Shown here one piece after another: positions 35,808-46,375 of a stretch of DNA of 64,000 nt. The DNA is from Microvelia longipes. Taxonomy: Eukaryota > Arthropoda > Insecta > Hemiptera > Veliidae. Each line of letters begins with the position of its first letter. Positions within the stretch are counted from its first letter, which is position 1. The stretch is from NCBI GenBank assembly GCA_018340805.1, contig JACMZG010000008.1, forward strand, positions 26,176,753 through 26,240,752, written 5' to 3'. The notes beneath the pieces were generated by a model. It worked only from the letters and a program-made list of their open reading frames with translations. It was not told the origin of the DNA and did not search any database. The translations under genes and the position numbers were made by a program.

Positions 35808-36852
35808 TAGGTAAGATCAGTCAGTGCACATACAAACGGTACATCCTCTACTATAGTAGAGGATGTACCTGTAAGTAAAGTATTACTTACAGGTCGCTGC
35901 GAAGATCATGGTGAGGAGCATCTTAGCGCTGAGCTCTGGATCAATCTTTTACGACTCTTAAACAACTCTCTACTGATTCATTTCTCATTCATGACTCTTT
36001 ACTGGTTCATTACAGATCTTGATTTGACTCAAGAGGTAGCTTAAATAGCCAAGGGTGGTAACCCCTTCTTGAAGACCAATTCCATAGGAACGTGCGCTCA
36101 TTGAAGCATAGTCTAATTGGACATGTTAAATTCACGGTTTTCATTCACACTGACATAACTACTCATTCATTTACAGTTCTTCAAGGCTAAAAGAACATGG
36201 TATTAAAAACATCTGTGGATATTGACTTGACTTTATTCTACCTATTTTATCGCCGATCGTTGTCATCGGATGATTAGGTTGTCAAATGATTTTTTTATTA
36301 CTTTTCTATTATACTACTTTACATGTATTACTATTTCTAACATTGATACTATTGTATAGATTTTTTTGCTGGGGGAAACTTGCTTATAAGGTCAGTCAGG
36401 TTCAGTCCATTGCTCATGTTGCTATGCCATACCCCTGGGTTAAGTCAAAATCGGCAAACAGCCAGTTTCCCGATTTCGGCTTAATTTTGTTACCAGGGGA
36501 TATTAGAAGGGGGTGTCTTCAAGAAGGGGTTACCACCCTTGGCTATTTAAGCTACCTCTTGAGTCAAATCTAGATCAGTAATGAATCCGTAGAGAGTCCT
36601 TTCAGAGTAGTTTAAGAGTCATTATCAGTAATGAATCAGTGAAGAGTCATCAGAGAGTTGATTAAGAGTTGTTTGAGAGTCGATTAAGAGTCGTAACAGA
36701 GTGGTCCAGAGATGAGCGTTAACATGCTCCTCACCATGATCTTCGCAACGACCTGTAAGTAATACTTTATCCTATAGTAGAGGATTTACCGTTTGTATGT
36801 GCATAGTAGTAATAATGGTATACTTATAAACTTACTGATCTTACCTACACTT
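35808..36852. mobile_element. Foldback element (~1.04 kb) with nested palindromes
   Basis: Left arm 35808-36080 and right arm about 36490-36852 are inverted copies. Shared blocks: GGTAAGATCAGT, GTGCACATACAAACGGTA, CCTGTAAGTAATACTTTA/TAAAGTATTACTTACAGG, GAAGATCATGGTGAGGAGCA and AGGGTGGTAACCCCTTCTTG. The left arm also contains two smaller perfect palindromes centred near 35853 and 35882. An ORF at 36286-36573 in the loop has no recognisable domain. Confidence 0.8.
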
Positions 36853-38606
36853 GAACGACTCATAGGTCATAATGGACATAGCCTAATCAAAATTCCTTCA
36901 CAAATAACTTTTGGGGATAAGTGTAAAAATAAGTTTTAAATCCTTACAGCTCTGAATCTAATTTATGGATTTATGTACTTACACCTCTTGTGGGTCAGAA
37001 TGAACATACTTATGAATCATTGACATTCGATTTCAAATCACAATGACAAAATCTGGTCCTAAATAATATAGAGTAGGTAAAGTGTTATAACATCAATAAC
37101 AATCTTATTGATTACAGCTCGGAATCTGATTAACGAATCATGAGAATAAAGATATTATTTAACTTAATTAAAGTACTTATAGGACAGAATAGTTATCTTT
37201 TAAGTCTTATGGAGATCAGTTTTAAAATAAATAAGGTTTAGGGTAAAGTTAACGAAACAACTATTTAGTTAAATTTACCCTTTGTTTAACTTTTAAGTTA
37301 AAAAAATAGGTTGTCTTTTTAGTTAACTTTAGTTTAGGGTAACATTGGTCAAAATAGTCACCTTATTTGCCTAATTGAGGTCCGTTCTAAAATTAAGCTT
37401 GATTTATATGATTAGGCTGCAAAGCTTCATAAATAATTTTATTATAAATAAAATTATAATATTTTATTATAAGAAATAGTAACTTTGTTTAAAAATAGAT
37501 TAATTTACACGGGGGTCAGTGTTTTTCATATCATAATAAAGCAATCATAAAGCATGGCTTAACAATCACCAAATAGATGAAAACAACCTCAACAAAGAAC
37601 TTTCTTCGTTCTGTGACAACTTATATTTTTTGTAGACCTCAATGCACTAATAAAACTATTTTTCGCGAGTAGCTGGTGTATCACTGCTAGTTAATAATAT
37701 AAAATAATAAAACAAATGGACTGCTTGCTGCTTTTTATACTGCCAAAAAGTTTGAAAGTTTCTAATGAAAAAGATGTTACAAAAAACATTTAATTTTATG
37801 TAGGAAGCGACTAATGCAACGTGTACATCACCCATAGAGTAAGAAAAAATGTACATTGTTTTATTTTGTCTCTTTAACTCTAGACAAGAAAAGCTTATAT
37901 AGAGTGCGGTATACACAATTTAATAGATAAGAAAGACAGTGATATTGATAAGATTTCTCTTACATGAACCAAAAACAATATACAGGAGTAAACTTTCTGG
38001 AAAACCCAAGGACTTGTAGGTTAAAAAGGGCTGCCAACACTCCATTAACTAATTGAAAAGTTTTTTTGCTTAGTCTTCAAAACAATAAAACAAAAAAAAA
38101 TCCTGTGGCAGTGGCACCCATGGTTTTGCCAGGTCCTTGTAATATCTGACAGATAAGTTGGGTTTTCGTTTCACTGCTTCTTTTACAAGAACAATGTTTT
38201 ATGGATCAGAGTAAATAGGAATAAAAGAAGAAATTTTCATCTTGTTTTCTCTTTATCAACTTGCTTTCACACTTTTTTTTCGTTAAATTTATTTGTTCTT
38301 TTCTCATTAAATTAACAAATTATCTTAAGGATCGGGTAAACTTATAAAAGAAACATGAAACATTACAGAACGAAAAAGAAAATGATCGTGCTTAACGCTG
38401 ATAATATTTTTGTTTAAAATTATTTTATTTACGAAATAATGAAAAAAAGAATATTGAACTGATGCAAACAACAGATGTGTTTCTATAACTTTTCATTTCA
38501 TTTTACTTTTCTTCAAGAAATCTAATTTCCTTTCCTTTTTTACAAATCAGGCGGAATAAGTTTTTTACGTATAAAGTATGCGTATATAAATTCACCTATT
38601 AATACA
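36853..38606. other. No gene seen
   Basis: AT-rich. A GTTTAGGGTAAAGTTAAC / GTTAACTTTAGTTTAGGGTA pair lies at 37229-37341. No protein-like ORF. Confidence 0.4.
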
Positions 38607-38930
38607 TAGAGATATTATTACTAGAAGGGCCCTATCGGTTGCATTTTGAAACATCGAAAAAATAACCTGACTACCTTCGACTTTCAATATAATCAAATAA
38701 AGGGAACAAAATTACAATAACTTATATTAAAGAACGTTTAAAATACACATTAAAACTCAGATAATGTCCGGGAAGCCAAAAAACGATTTATTATAACCTT
38801 AACTCACTCTTGAAGGAGGTTTCGATGAGGTTACACAGAGCCCCTAAGAGCCCCAAAAAGATGTTTCAGGCCTCTCAATGTATTAAGATATGCTATGCTC
38901 CCTCTAGTATCTCTGTGTATCAATATTCCC
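38607..38930 (+). mobile_element. Family C element (~320 bp), copy 1
   Basis: Ends are AGAGATATTATTACTAGAAG and the inverse TAGTATCTCTGTGT. Interior landmarks: TTTTGAAACATCGAAAAA, GGAGGTTTCGATGAGGTTAC, ACAGAGCCCCTAAGAGCCCC and ATGCTATGCTCC. Two other copies are in this window (49805, 61540). Confidence 0.8.
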
Positions 38931-39426
38931 CTTGTATTTAATTCCATATTAGAAGCAAGTACACTATTTTTAGAATATAACTACAATTTTCGATATTACC
39001 GATAAAGGCGGCAGTAGAATTAATAAAATGACAGTATATTTTATGTTTAAATTATATACAGGGTGGTACATTCCATATACATCACCCCGACTAAATCTGC
39101 TTCTGATAGAGCTATCATCAAAAATCTCCCTTACTGAGCCGATTAACTGGAGTTTAAATAAGCAATTATATTCTTGGTAATCGTCTTCTTAGTATGGCAA
39201 TCGGATTGCCAAAGTGAGTAGTTCAACGATAACATTTGAAATTAAAATTGGAGCATACCATGATTTATAAACTACATTATATGCTTAACAATCCAATACC
39301 AATATTACTGGATTCCGGATATTTCACAAAGAGCTATCGTTGACATACAAAAGTACTTTTACCCAATATGAATATCTTAATTTTGGTTTACCGAAATACA
39401 TCACTCCTACTAACTCTGCTGTTTAT

Positions 39427-39555
39427 TTAGCCAATATACCAAATATTTTATTTAGTCAATATACCAAATATTTTATTTAGCCTATATACCAAATATTTTA
39501 TTTAGCCAAAATAACAAATATTTTTTAGCCAATATACCAAATTACCAAATACTTT
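39427..39555. repeat. Tandem repeat, 25 bp unit, ~5 copies
   Basis: Unit CCAATATACCAAATATTTTA plus TTTAG, with the last copies shortened. Confidence 0.9.
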
Positions 39556-39560
39556 AGTTT

Positions 39561-39773
39561 GAGAATATAACAAAAATTGGTATCTATTCCCAATAAGTCG
39601 ACTTCTTGGAGTATGAATAAGCAATTACATTATTAGTAATCGTCTTTTTAGTATAGCAATCTGATAGCCATATTTGGGAGACGATTACCGAGAATTTAAT
39701 TGCTTATTCATACTCCAGGAAGTCGACTTATTGGGAATAGATACCAATTTTTGGTATATTCTCTAACTTAATA
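39561..39773. mobile_element. 213 nt hairpin element
   Basis: Arms of ~83 nt pair almost perfectly (GAGAATATA at one end, TATATTCTC at the other; inner blocks GACTTCTTGGAGTATGAATA and TATTCATACTCCAGGAAGTC) around a ~35 nt loop. A diverged partial copy lies at about 39125-39215. Confidence 0.85.
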
Positions 39774-41073
39774 TAGAGATATTAAGCTATATACTCTAAC
39801 TAAATATATGTATACACATGGGGGGGGGGTACCAACCTGTATATACATTTTATTCTGTAATATTGACGAAATGTTAAAATGAATTAAATAATAATAATTT
39901 TACTGTTGTCTTTGTCAGCAATGTCGTAAATAATGTAGTTAGGATACAAACATTTTATAGTTTCCTTTTTTTATAATTCCCTGTTGATATTATAATGAGC
40001 AAAATCAATTTTGTCGAAGATAAAATTATTTTATTTGCATCTAATAATCTTTATTGTTAGCTTAAATTGATTAAAGACCAATTAAATCTCTTCTGCAATT
40101 AATGTTATTGCATTTTAAGTCTTTTTTTAGAAATTAATGTTTAAATTTATTCATAGACTTTTTTAGTTGGTCAGCTTGAAATATTTTGTTTTTTTCATAG
40201 ATTCATGATTTCTTTTCAAGCTTCATTTTTTTAAAGTTTTCATGCTTTTACGCGTTATTTCAAAATAATTAAGAGAATATTTAAGTGCAGATTTTTTACT
40301 TGATTTATAATATATATTTTGAATACCGTTTTATATAATATAGTTAAATAAGTTATGTGCAACTCGAAATTTTGGCCTGGATCTTGTCGATGAGGATAGC
40401 TCATTTTTTCCATTGATGCTATATATTTTAATTTTAACTTTTTACAGTTCTGAATTATCTCATTATTGTATTTATTAAGTAAAGCTCCTCAATTACTATC
40501 GGTAAATTATTCGCAGTAAGTCTCAAATTCCACGCACTCTTACATATAAACGCCCGAGATCGATTTTTTTATTCTTTGGTCATTTTAAAAAAACAGTCCA
40601 TTCAAGATTACATCATTGATAGCAGAACTGGTTTATTAATAGACACATAAGGTAATTTTTATTTTATTTAAATTCAACTAAAGTAAAATTCAATACGTTT
40701 CACTATGCGAACATGTATTTGGAGGTGGGTTACCATTTTAAAAATTAAAATAAAGGGCTTTTAAATTTAAGCATTGTGGATGCTTGACATCTGAGATGGT
40801 CTCGCAAGGTGAAGCCTTAAAATGGGTTTCAAATAATTATAATTATTATTATGATTACTTGATGCACAAAGTCTGATTTTTGCGCCAAGTTTAAGATCTC
40901 TAGCATGAACGCATACTAGAGATTTTACGGGAGTTAGGCGTAACGCATACTGGCATGCAAACAGACAACAAAGTTTTAAAGTAGATAAACATGCCTAAAA
41001 CAGATAATTCCAGTATATTTACGAGTTCAAATTTTAGGGAGAATATTTTTTCTTACCGAATAATGAGGACAAT
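39774..41073. other. No gene seen; R1 remnant at the right
   Basis: AT-rich. A run of nine G near 39820. A poorly preserved R1 fragment (GCGCCAAGTTTAAGATCTCTAGCATGAA-like) at about 40865-41000. Confidence 0.4.
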
Positions 41074-41130
41074 ATGAGTAGGAGTAATTATATGACACAA
41101 TATAATTGTGCGAGAGACCCGAGTTTAAAA

Positions 41131-41566
41131 ATCGGGTACGGGGTACCTCGGAAACTTTCCTTATTAGATCGGATTCGCTACGCTCATCCTCCCTGCTTTG
41201 GACTCGCTTCGCTCGTCCTCAGAAATACAGTTCGCCAAATTTATACAGCAACGTGCCTTTGGACTCGCTTCGCTCGTCTTCAGATAGTAAATGCAGCGGT
41301 CACCCATACAGCACTGACCACGCTCAATGCACTACTACAGTGGTAGACTGATTTTTGTACAAGATTTAAACTCTCTAGCATAAATATACTGGGTGCTACG
41401 ATGATAACAGACACTCACACACACATGCAAACAGACAACTTTGCGAAAACCACTCAGAAGGCCTTAAAAACACCTGAAACGGATAATTCCAGTTTCATGC
41501 CGGTTTCGGATTTTTTTTTGTAAACACAATACTTTTCCTATATACCTTCGGTATAAATGAGGAAAA
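41131..41566 (-). mobile_element. R1-family element, shortened, reverse orientation
   Basis: Begins CGGGGTACCTCGGAAACTTT, contains TTCGCTACGCTCATCCTC and GACTCGCTTCGCTCGTCCTC, and finishes TTCGGTATAAATGAGGAAAA. It lacks the central third seen in the 30.1 kb copy. The overlapping ORFs here are repeat-derived. Confidence 0.8.
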
Positions 41567-41572
41567 GTAAAA

Positions 41573-41800
41573 ATGGGGTATGGGGTTCCTCGGAAGTTTT
41601 CTTAACCATATCAGATTCGCTACGCACATCCTCATTACTTTGGGATTGCTTTGCTTGTTCTCATAATATTGAAATCCCCAAAATTATATTGAAGTACGTC
41701 TTCAGACTCGCTACGCTTGTCCTGTGCTCGTAAATTCATTCCCAGCGGTTATCCACCCTGGCACTAACCTTGCTGCTGATGTTACCCAACGTCTGTGATC
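41573..41800 (-). mobile_element. R1-family end fragment
   Basis: Restarts the family immediately after the previous copy: TGGGGTTCCTCGGAAGTTTT, TCGCTACGCACATCCTC, GACTCGCTACGCTTGTCCT. Confidence 0.6.
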
Positions 41801-42087
41801 CATCTATAACTGTAAATATACTATTGTACGACACACGGCTAAAATCAGTTGACAGCGCAGAAAAATAGTGTTGAGGAATCAATAAGGTTTGCCTGATTTG
41901 AAATTGAGAGTGTGGTTTAACATCCAGACAGGCTTTCAACTGATTTCAGCCGAGTGTAATCTTATAGCGGTATTCAAATTAAACTTATTTATTACAGAAA
42001 GGGATACACTTGTACCAAATGTTCACTCCATTGGAGTTTTTTTCTTGGTTCTTAACTTAAAAAGAAAAACATAAATAATGTAAAAAT

Positions 42088-42320
42088 ACGGGCCTTCGGC
42101 CCGTAGCCGCTACGCGGCCTCGGCGCTTCGCGCCTCGTCCGCTCCACGGCGTCGGCTCACCGGGCCGCTTCGCGGCCCGGGGGCCTCCCAGTGGCCGCTT
42201 CGCGGCCACATTGTTGTTGGTTTGTATTATGTGTTGTTCTTGTTACATGGCATTTTGCCATGTATCTAGCGAATTTTCACAGCCTTTCCACACAGGCCCG
42301 CTTCGCGGGCCTGAAAGGCT
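42088..42320. repeat. Cluster of GC-rich perfect hairpins with TTC triloops
   Basis: Within 233 bp of otherwise AT-rich genome: stem ACGGGCC at 42088-42104, GCCGC at 42106-42118 (loop TAC), GGCGC at 42122-42134, a 9 bp stem at 42160-42180, GTGGCCGC at 42191-42209, TACATGGCA at 42244-42264 (loop TTT) and CAGGCCCGC at 42293-42313. The last is nested in an AGCCTTT/AAAGGCT outer stem (42281-42320). Most loops are exactly TTC. GC content and structure are unlike any other part of the window. Confidence 0.85.
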
Positions 42321-42477
42321 TTCTCATAAATTTGATTTTGCTAATTGAGATTTTATTCATACTCTATTATTAATAGTATGCTATAATATTAAAATTAAGA
42401 AGCATTATTGTGCCGGCAATCGCGCAACAATCGTCACGGAATTCATTCTAGCTACACAAATTTTAAGTCAGACAGCT

Positions 42478-42663
42478 TTAACTTTCACAGAGTTTTATTG
42501 ATAAGTATCGATACGATGAAGGAACAACTGTAACATAAAACGTCCCGTTTTCGCGAACAATAATCGAACAAGAACTCGTAAAAAACCCATTTGAACCCTG
42601 GTTAGAACCCGTAAAAGAATATTTGAAACGAATCGAAAAACTAGAATAAAATACGTCAAACAT
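42478..42663 (-). CDS. Small ORF of 61 codons downstream of a TATA/ORF cassette
   Basis: Open frame starting MFDVFYSSFSIRFKYSF and ending IKLCES, overlapping an AATAAA. No known family. It is kept only because it follows the 43-codon ORF on the same strand and precedes the poly(A) signal; translation is unproven. Confidence 0.2.
   Translation of the reverse strand: MFDVFYSSFSIRFKYSFTGSNQGSNGFFTSSCSIIVRENGTFYVTVVPSSYRYLSIKLCES
42494..42499 (-). promoter_or_regulatory. Poly(A) signal of the small cassette
   Basis: AATAAA on the - strand, about 450 nt past the small ORF start; followed by a GT-containing stretch (TCTGTGAAAG, then GTCTG). Confidence 0.35.
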
Positions 42664-42811
42664 AATTCTTTCCTGACAGTGTTGTCCAAAACAAAAACAT
42701 TACAAAAAAAACAAATCAAATATAGATAAAAATAAAACTAGCGGCGGCCGCGACAATTATAAACAAAAATTTAATCCTGATTTTTGTTTTTAAATAAAAA
42801 TGCCGTTTCCG

Positions 42812-42943
42812 TCACTTAGGATTGTCCGATTGAGCTGAAACCGGTCGCAATCGTTTTAGAATGACTTCGACCATATAAAGACTACTTCGAGGTTCTCCCG
42901 CTTTACGGGCCTGCTTAGCTCGGCGTGGTTTAGTGGAAGCCAT
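42812..42943 (-). CDS. 43-codon basic ORF behind a TATA box, unknown
   Basis: ATG in a good context (CAAAAATGGCT) at 42943 and TGA at 42814-42812. The peptide begins MASTKPRRAKQARKAGEPR and is rich in Lys and Arg; no family recognised. Upstream on the same strand are a TATAAAAG box (about 65 nt before the ATG) and a pyrimidine-rich probable start region (CTCTACCTCTTGCTCC). A GTAAG donor-like site lies in the leader (CCTGGTAAGCC). It could be a truncated gene copy, an LTR-like promoter fragment or a small element gene. Confidence 0.35.
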   Translation of the reverse strand: MASTKPRRAKQARKAGEPRSSLYMVEVILKRLRPVSAQSDNPK

Positions 42944-43005
42944 TTTTGTCCTGTCTCTCTGGGACCGTAGGCTTACCAGGATGGAGCAAGAGGTAGAGGC
43001 CTCTC

Positions 43006-43012
43006 TTTTATA
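43006..43012 (-). promoter_or_regulatory. TATA box
   Basis: TATAAAA on the - strand (TATAGTATAAAAGAGAGG), ~65 nt before a small ORF with a good ATG context. Confidence 0.45.
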
Positions 43013-43395
43013 CTATATCACCACCCTCTAACACTACTGAACCCAACAGATATCGTACGATTCTTTGACCTAGACGTATACATATATACAAGATTATATA
43101 TATATGTATACCGTTTGCGCCATTTGTGATGGTTCGATTGAGCTGAAATCGGTCTTAATCGACTCAGCTAGCCGTCTACTTTAATACGAGATACCTTGTT
43201 TTAAAGCCATTTCAAGTTTCAAAAAAATTTTTTTTCATGACGTCATAACTTTGGTTGATGACGTCATAATGTTTTTATAAACAATAGGCCTCGTAACCTC
43301 CTCGACATCTCGCGATTTGCAAAGTTTCGTTTCAATTTGAGAACGCCTTCGAGAGTTATCGTTCGCCATACGAAAGGGTAGAAACTCTTACATAC

Positions 43396-43417
43396 ATATA
43401 ATATATATATACATATA

Positions 43418-43488
<71 letters not shown>

Positions 43489-43498
43489 TATATATATA
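43396..43498. repeat. (AT)n microsatellite
   Basis: Interrupted AT dinucleotide repeats. Confidence 0.95.
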
Positions 43499-44161
43499 AA
43501 CTTTTTTCGGACATACTTTTTTGTTATCAGGAAGTCAATAGGAACCGATTCCGCTCACTCCACCCTCAACTTCCGTCATCCGAACAACCTCATAAGCGTC
43601 ATTTTCATAATGAAAATTCGCTAAAATGAACTAATGCTGATAATGAGTTAAAATTTGGTGCATTTGTTTGTTCTATATAGTACTAAATGCGTGCTAAAGT
43701 TTACAATAATATCTTGATAAACCTGAAATGATTCACTAAAATTATGATCTAAAATCATAATTTTAGATCATGATTTTGAAATGATTCAAAGGTTATTAGA
43801 AGATGTTATGTTTAGTAAGATACTTACTACAAAGTAAATCTTTGATTTTAAAGTAAACCTATTATATAAAGAAGATTATTAATAAGTATAATAAAATTCA
43901 TTTCCTTTTTCATTAAAATGTAAATGCAACTTTATTTGAATTACAAAAATGAAAGAAAAGAAAAATGAATGAAATAACGAAAGTTTTTGTTCTACAATTT
44001 CTTGAGAAAGCCTTTGTAAATTGAGCTTTTCTCTGGTGAAAGATTAGATAATAAATGTAGATTTCATTCTGGCATGGAAATGGGTAAATTTCTACCTTTA
44101 CTTGGTTGGTTTTTGATGCGAATTTTTTGATGAGAACCTCTAAATTAGACCTCTAAAAATT

Positions 44162-44198
44162 TGACATAACATCTAAATTTCATTTAGATGTTATGTCA
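44162..44198. repeat. Perfect 17 bp hairpin with TTC triloop
   Basis: TGACATAACATCTAAAT, loop TTC, then its exact reverse complement. A smaller hairpin (AGGTTT...AAACCT) lies ~25 nt to the right. Confidence 0.9.
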
Positions 44199-44270
44199 TA
44201 CGTAATAGAAGCAAAATTAGGTTTAAAATTCTTTGAAACCTAATTTAGATGTTTGGTGATCATATAACAT

Positions 44271-45384
44271 AAATCCATTTTATCTAAAAAACTTGGCTAA
44301 GATTTATGACAAAAATCGAAAATTTATAACAACCCAAAAAAAATTCAACCTAGATGTGTTAAACCCCCCAATCGAGCCGATAGGGTCGTTTTAGAAAGAA
44401 TAACTCATGCAAATTGTAGCGCGTCTAAAAATTTTCCTTTACATTTATATATACGCTAAGGATTTTAAAAATAGTTTTTATTCTTAATTTTCTAATATTA
44501 TTTTGATTCGATTTTAACGAATGTTAAAAAGAAAAATGAGGTAATGAGTCATTTTAATACTTGCCTGTTATTTTAAATAAAAATGCAGCTCGCAGCTCTA
44601 GTGATAACCTTATAAAAGATCTAAACTACTTCACAGTAATCATATTGAATAGAGAAAAGGGTTCTATTCAAACAGGCTTGACCTTTTTACTGATTAGATA
44701 AAGGGCTTCTTTTTTAGTAGAATTCCTGAGTTTACTTACCTACTGCATACGAGCCCTTCAAAATAAGCTGTCCCTTAGGATAGAGAAATCCTTGAGCCAA
44801 ATTGCTCCGAGAAAAGGATCAAGAAATTGAGTGTAGAAGGGTTACTAGTACTTCTGACCAAAATAGATGGTCTTATGCCATTATATAACATTACCAAAAG
44901 TAGAATTAGTCAAGTGAAAAAAATCATTTATCATTTTAGTGGGAAATTCGTTTTCTTCTTCTTAGACTTTCTTGAGATTTTCTAGAAAATAAAAAAGCCA
45001 TTACCACAACAATTACTCTTTTTTAGGAAATAATGTTGATGTCAATTTTATAACCCCATTAAAAATAATTTATCTTCTGTCAGTCCGAATCTGATTTTTA
45101 CAAAATTCTGATAACCTGTAATGTCATTAAAATTATTTTATAATCTAATAATATGTAGCTTATAATATGTCATAAATTATGAGCATCAGGCCTTTAAATG
45201 TTTGTGATATTGGTTTTAAAATTAATATAGTTTCTTCATTTAGGGGCAAAAGGAACACATCTTTCATAATGCAAACTTACCTTAGCGGATGACTTATCCG
45301 CTACCTGTTGGGGCAAACCGGTTGCGTTAATTCACTTAGTTCACCGAATCGGTTCAATATCCTTAACGTTTTTACGTCCAATAA
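44271..45384. other. No gene seen
   Basis: AT-rich, no protein-like ORF and no long repeat recognised. A degraded CTGAGTCATTATTGTGGGTT / ATGACGTCA module, as in R1 elements, begins just after at 45411-45440. Confidence 0.4.
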
Positions 45385-45513
45385 CGTTTTTTCGAGGTCT
45401 TGTGACTTTTGCTGAGTCATTATTGTGGGTTTATGACGTCAAAAACAATTCATACAATCAACTATAGTTGATTTGACCATCGTGTGCCATAGAAACGACT
45501 AGGAACAAAAATA

Positions 45514-45642
<129 letters not shown>

Positions 45643-46099
45643 TTTTTAAATCTGAGCCTTCCGAACTCTTTACACGTTGCCAAATAATGATAGGCTGTTT
45701 CTTCCGCAATATTTTCACATATTGGACTCTCGGTCACCTTCATTAGGGCTAAATGCTTAAAAAGCCTGCAGTGCCCGATGTGTCAGACGCTCCTACTTCT
45801 ATTACTTTACTTTGAATAATAATAATAACTCAGACAGAAAACTACACAAACGATTTGATACCGGTAAAACCTAAAGGCATTTTATGATGTAATTACTTAT
45901 TGTTATTTATCTTTTAGCAAATTATCTTTGGGAATAGATTCGCTAATAGGATATTTTGAAACCTAACAATCGCTGAAAGCACAGTACTTAACATGTGTGT
46001 AAAACGTCTTTGCATTACTCGTGTGGTGTAACAAATTCTCGCTTCGCCCAGGGCCACAAATCCACACTCGCATGCAAAGTTTCGTTTTCCTTACTGGTT

Positions 46100-46375
46100 G
46101 CGTAATTTACTATTACAGTGCAAGTTAACGCAAGATAACCCGCAAGAATGACTCAGCGAAAATTTCAAAAATAATTAAACGATGATGCGATCGGATTGAA
46201 TGTTGGCACGCAAGTAGCCATGTATAAGACTAACATATGTGCCAAGGTTCATTAAATTATCACCATTAGTTACATTTTAATCGAATGACATGTGTACGTT
46301 TTTGAGTTGAAATTTGGTACTAGTGTGATGAGGAATGTGATGTGATGAGGAAAAGTTTCGAGGTACCCTGTACCA
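46100..46375 (+). mobile_element. R1-family fragment (3' part)
   Basis: Contains AATGACTCAGCGAAAATTTC, GTAGCCATGTATAAGAC, CATATGTGCCAAGG and ends GTGATGAGGAAAAGTTTCGA then GGTACCC. Confidence 0.65.

Noticed and set aside
41074..41351. Two overlapping ORFs of 81-90 codons
   Set aside because: They lie in an R1 repeat in two frames at once, and the same DNA occurs as non-coding repeat elsewhere in the window.
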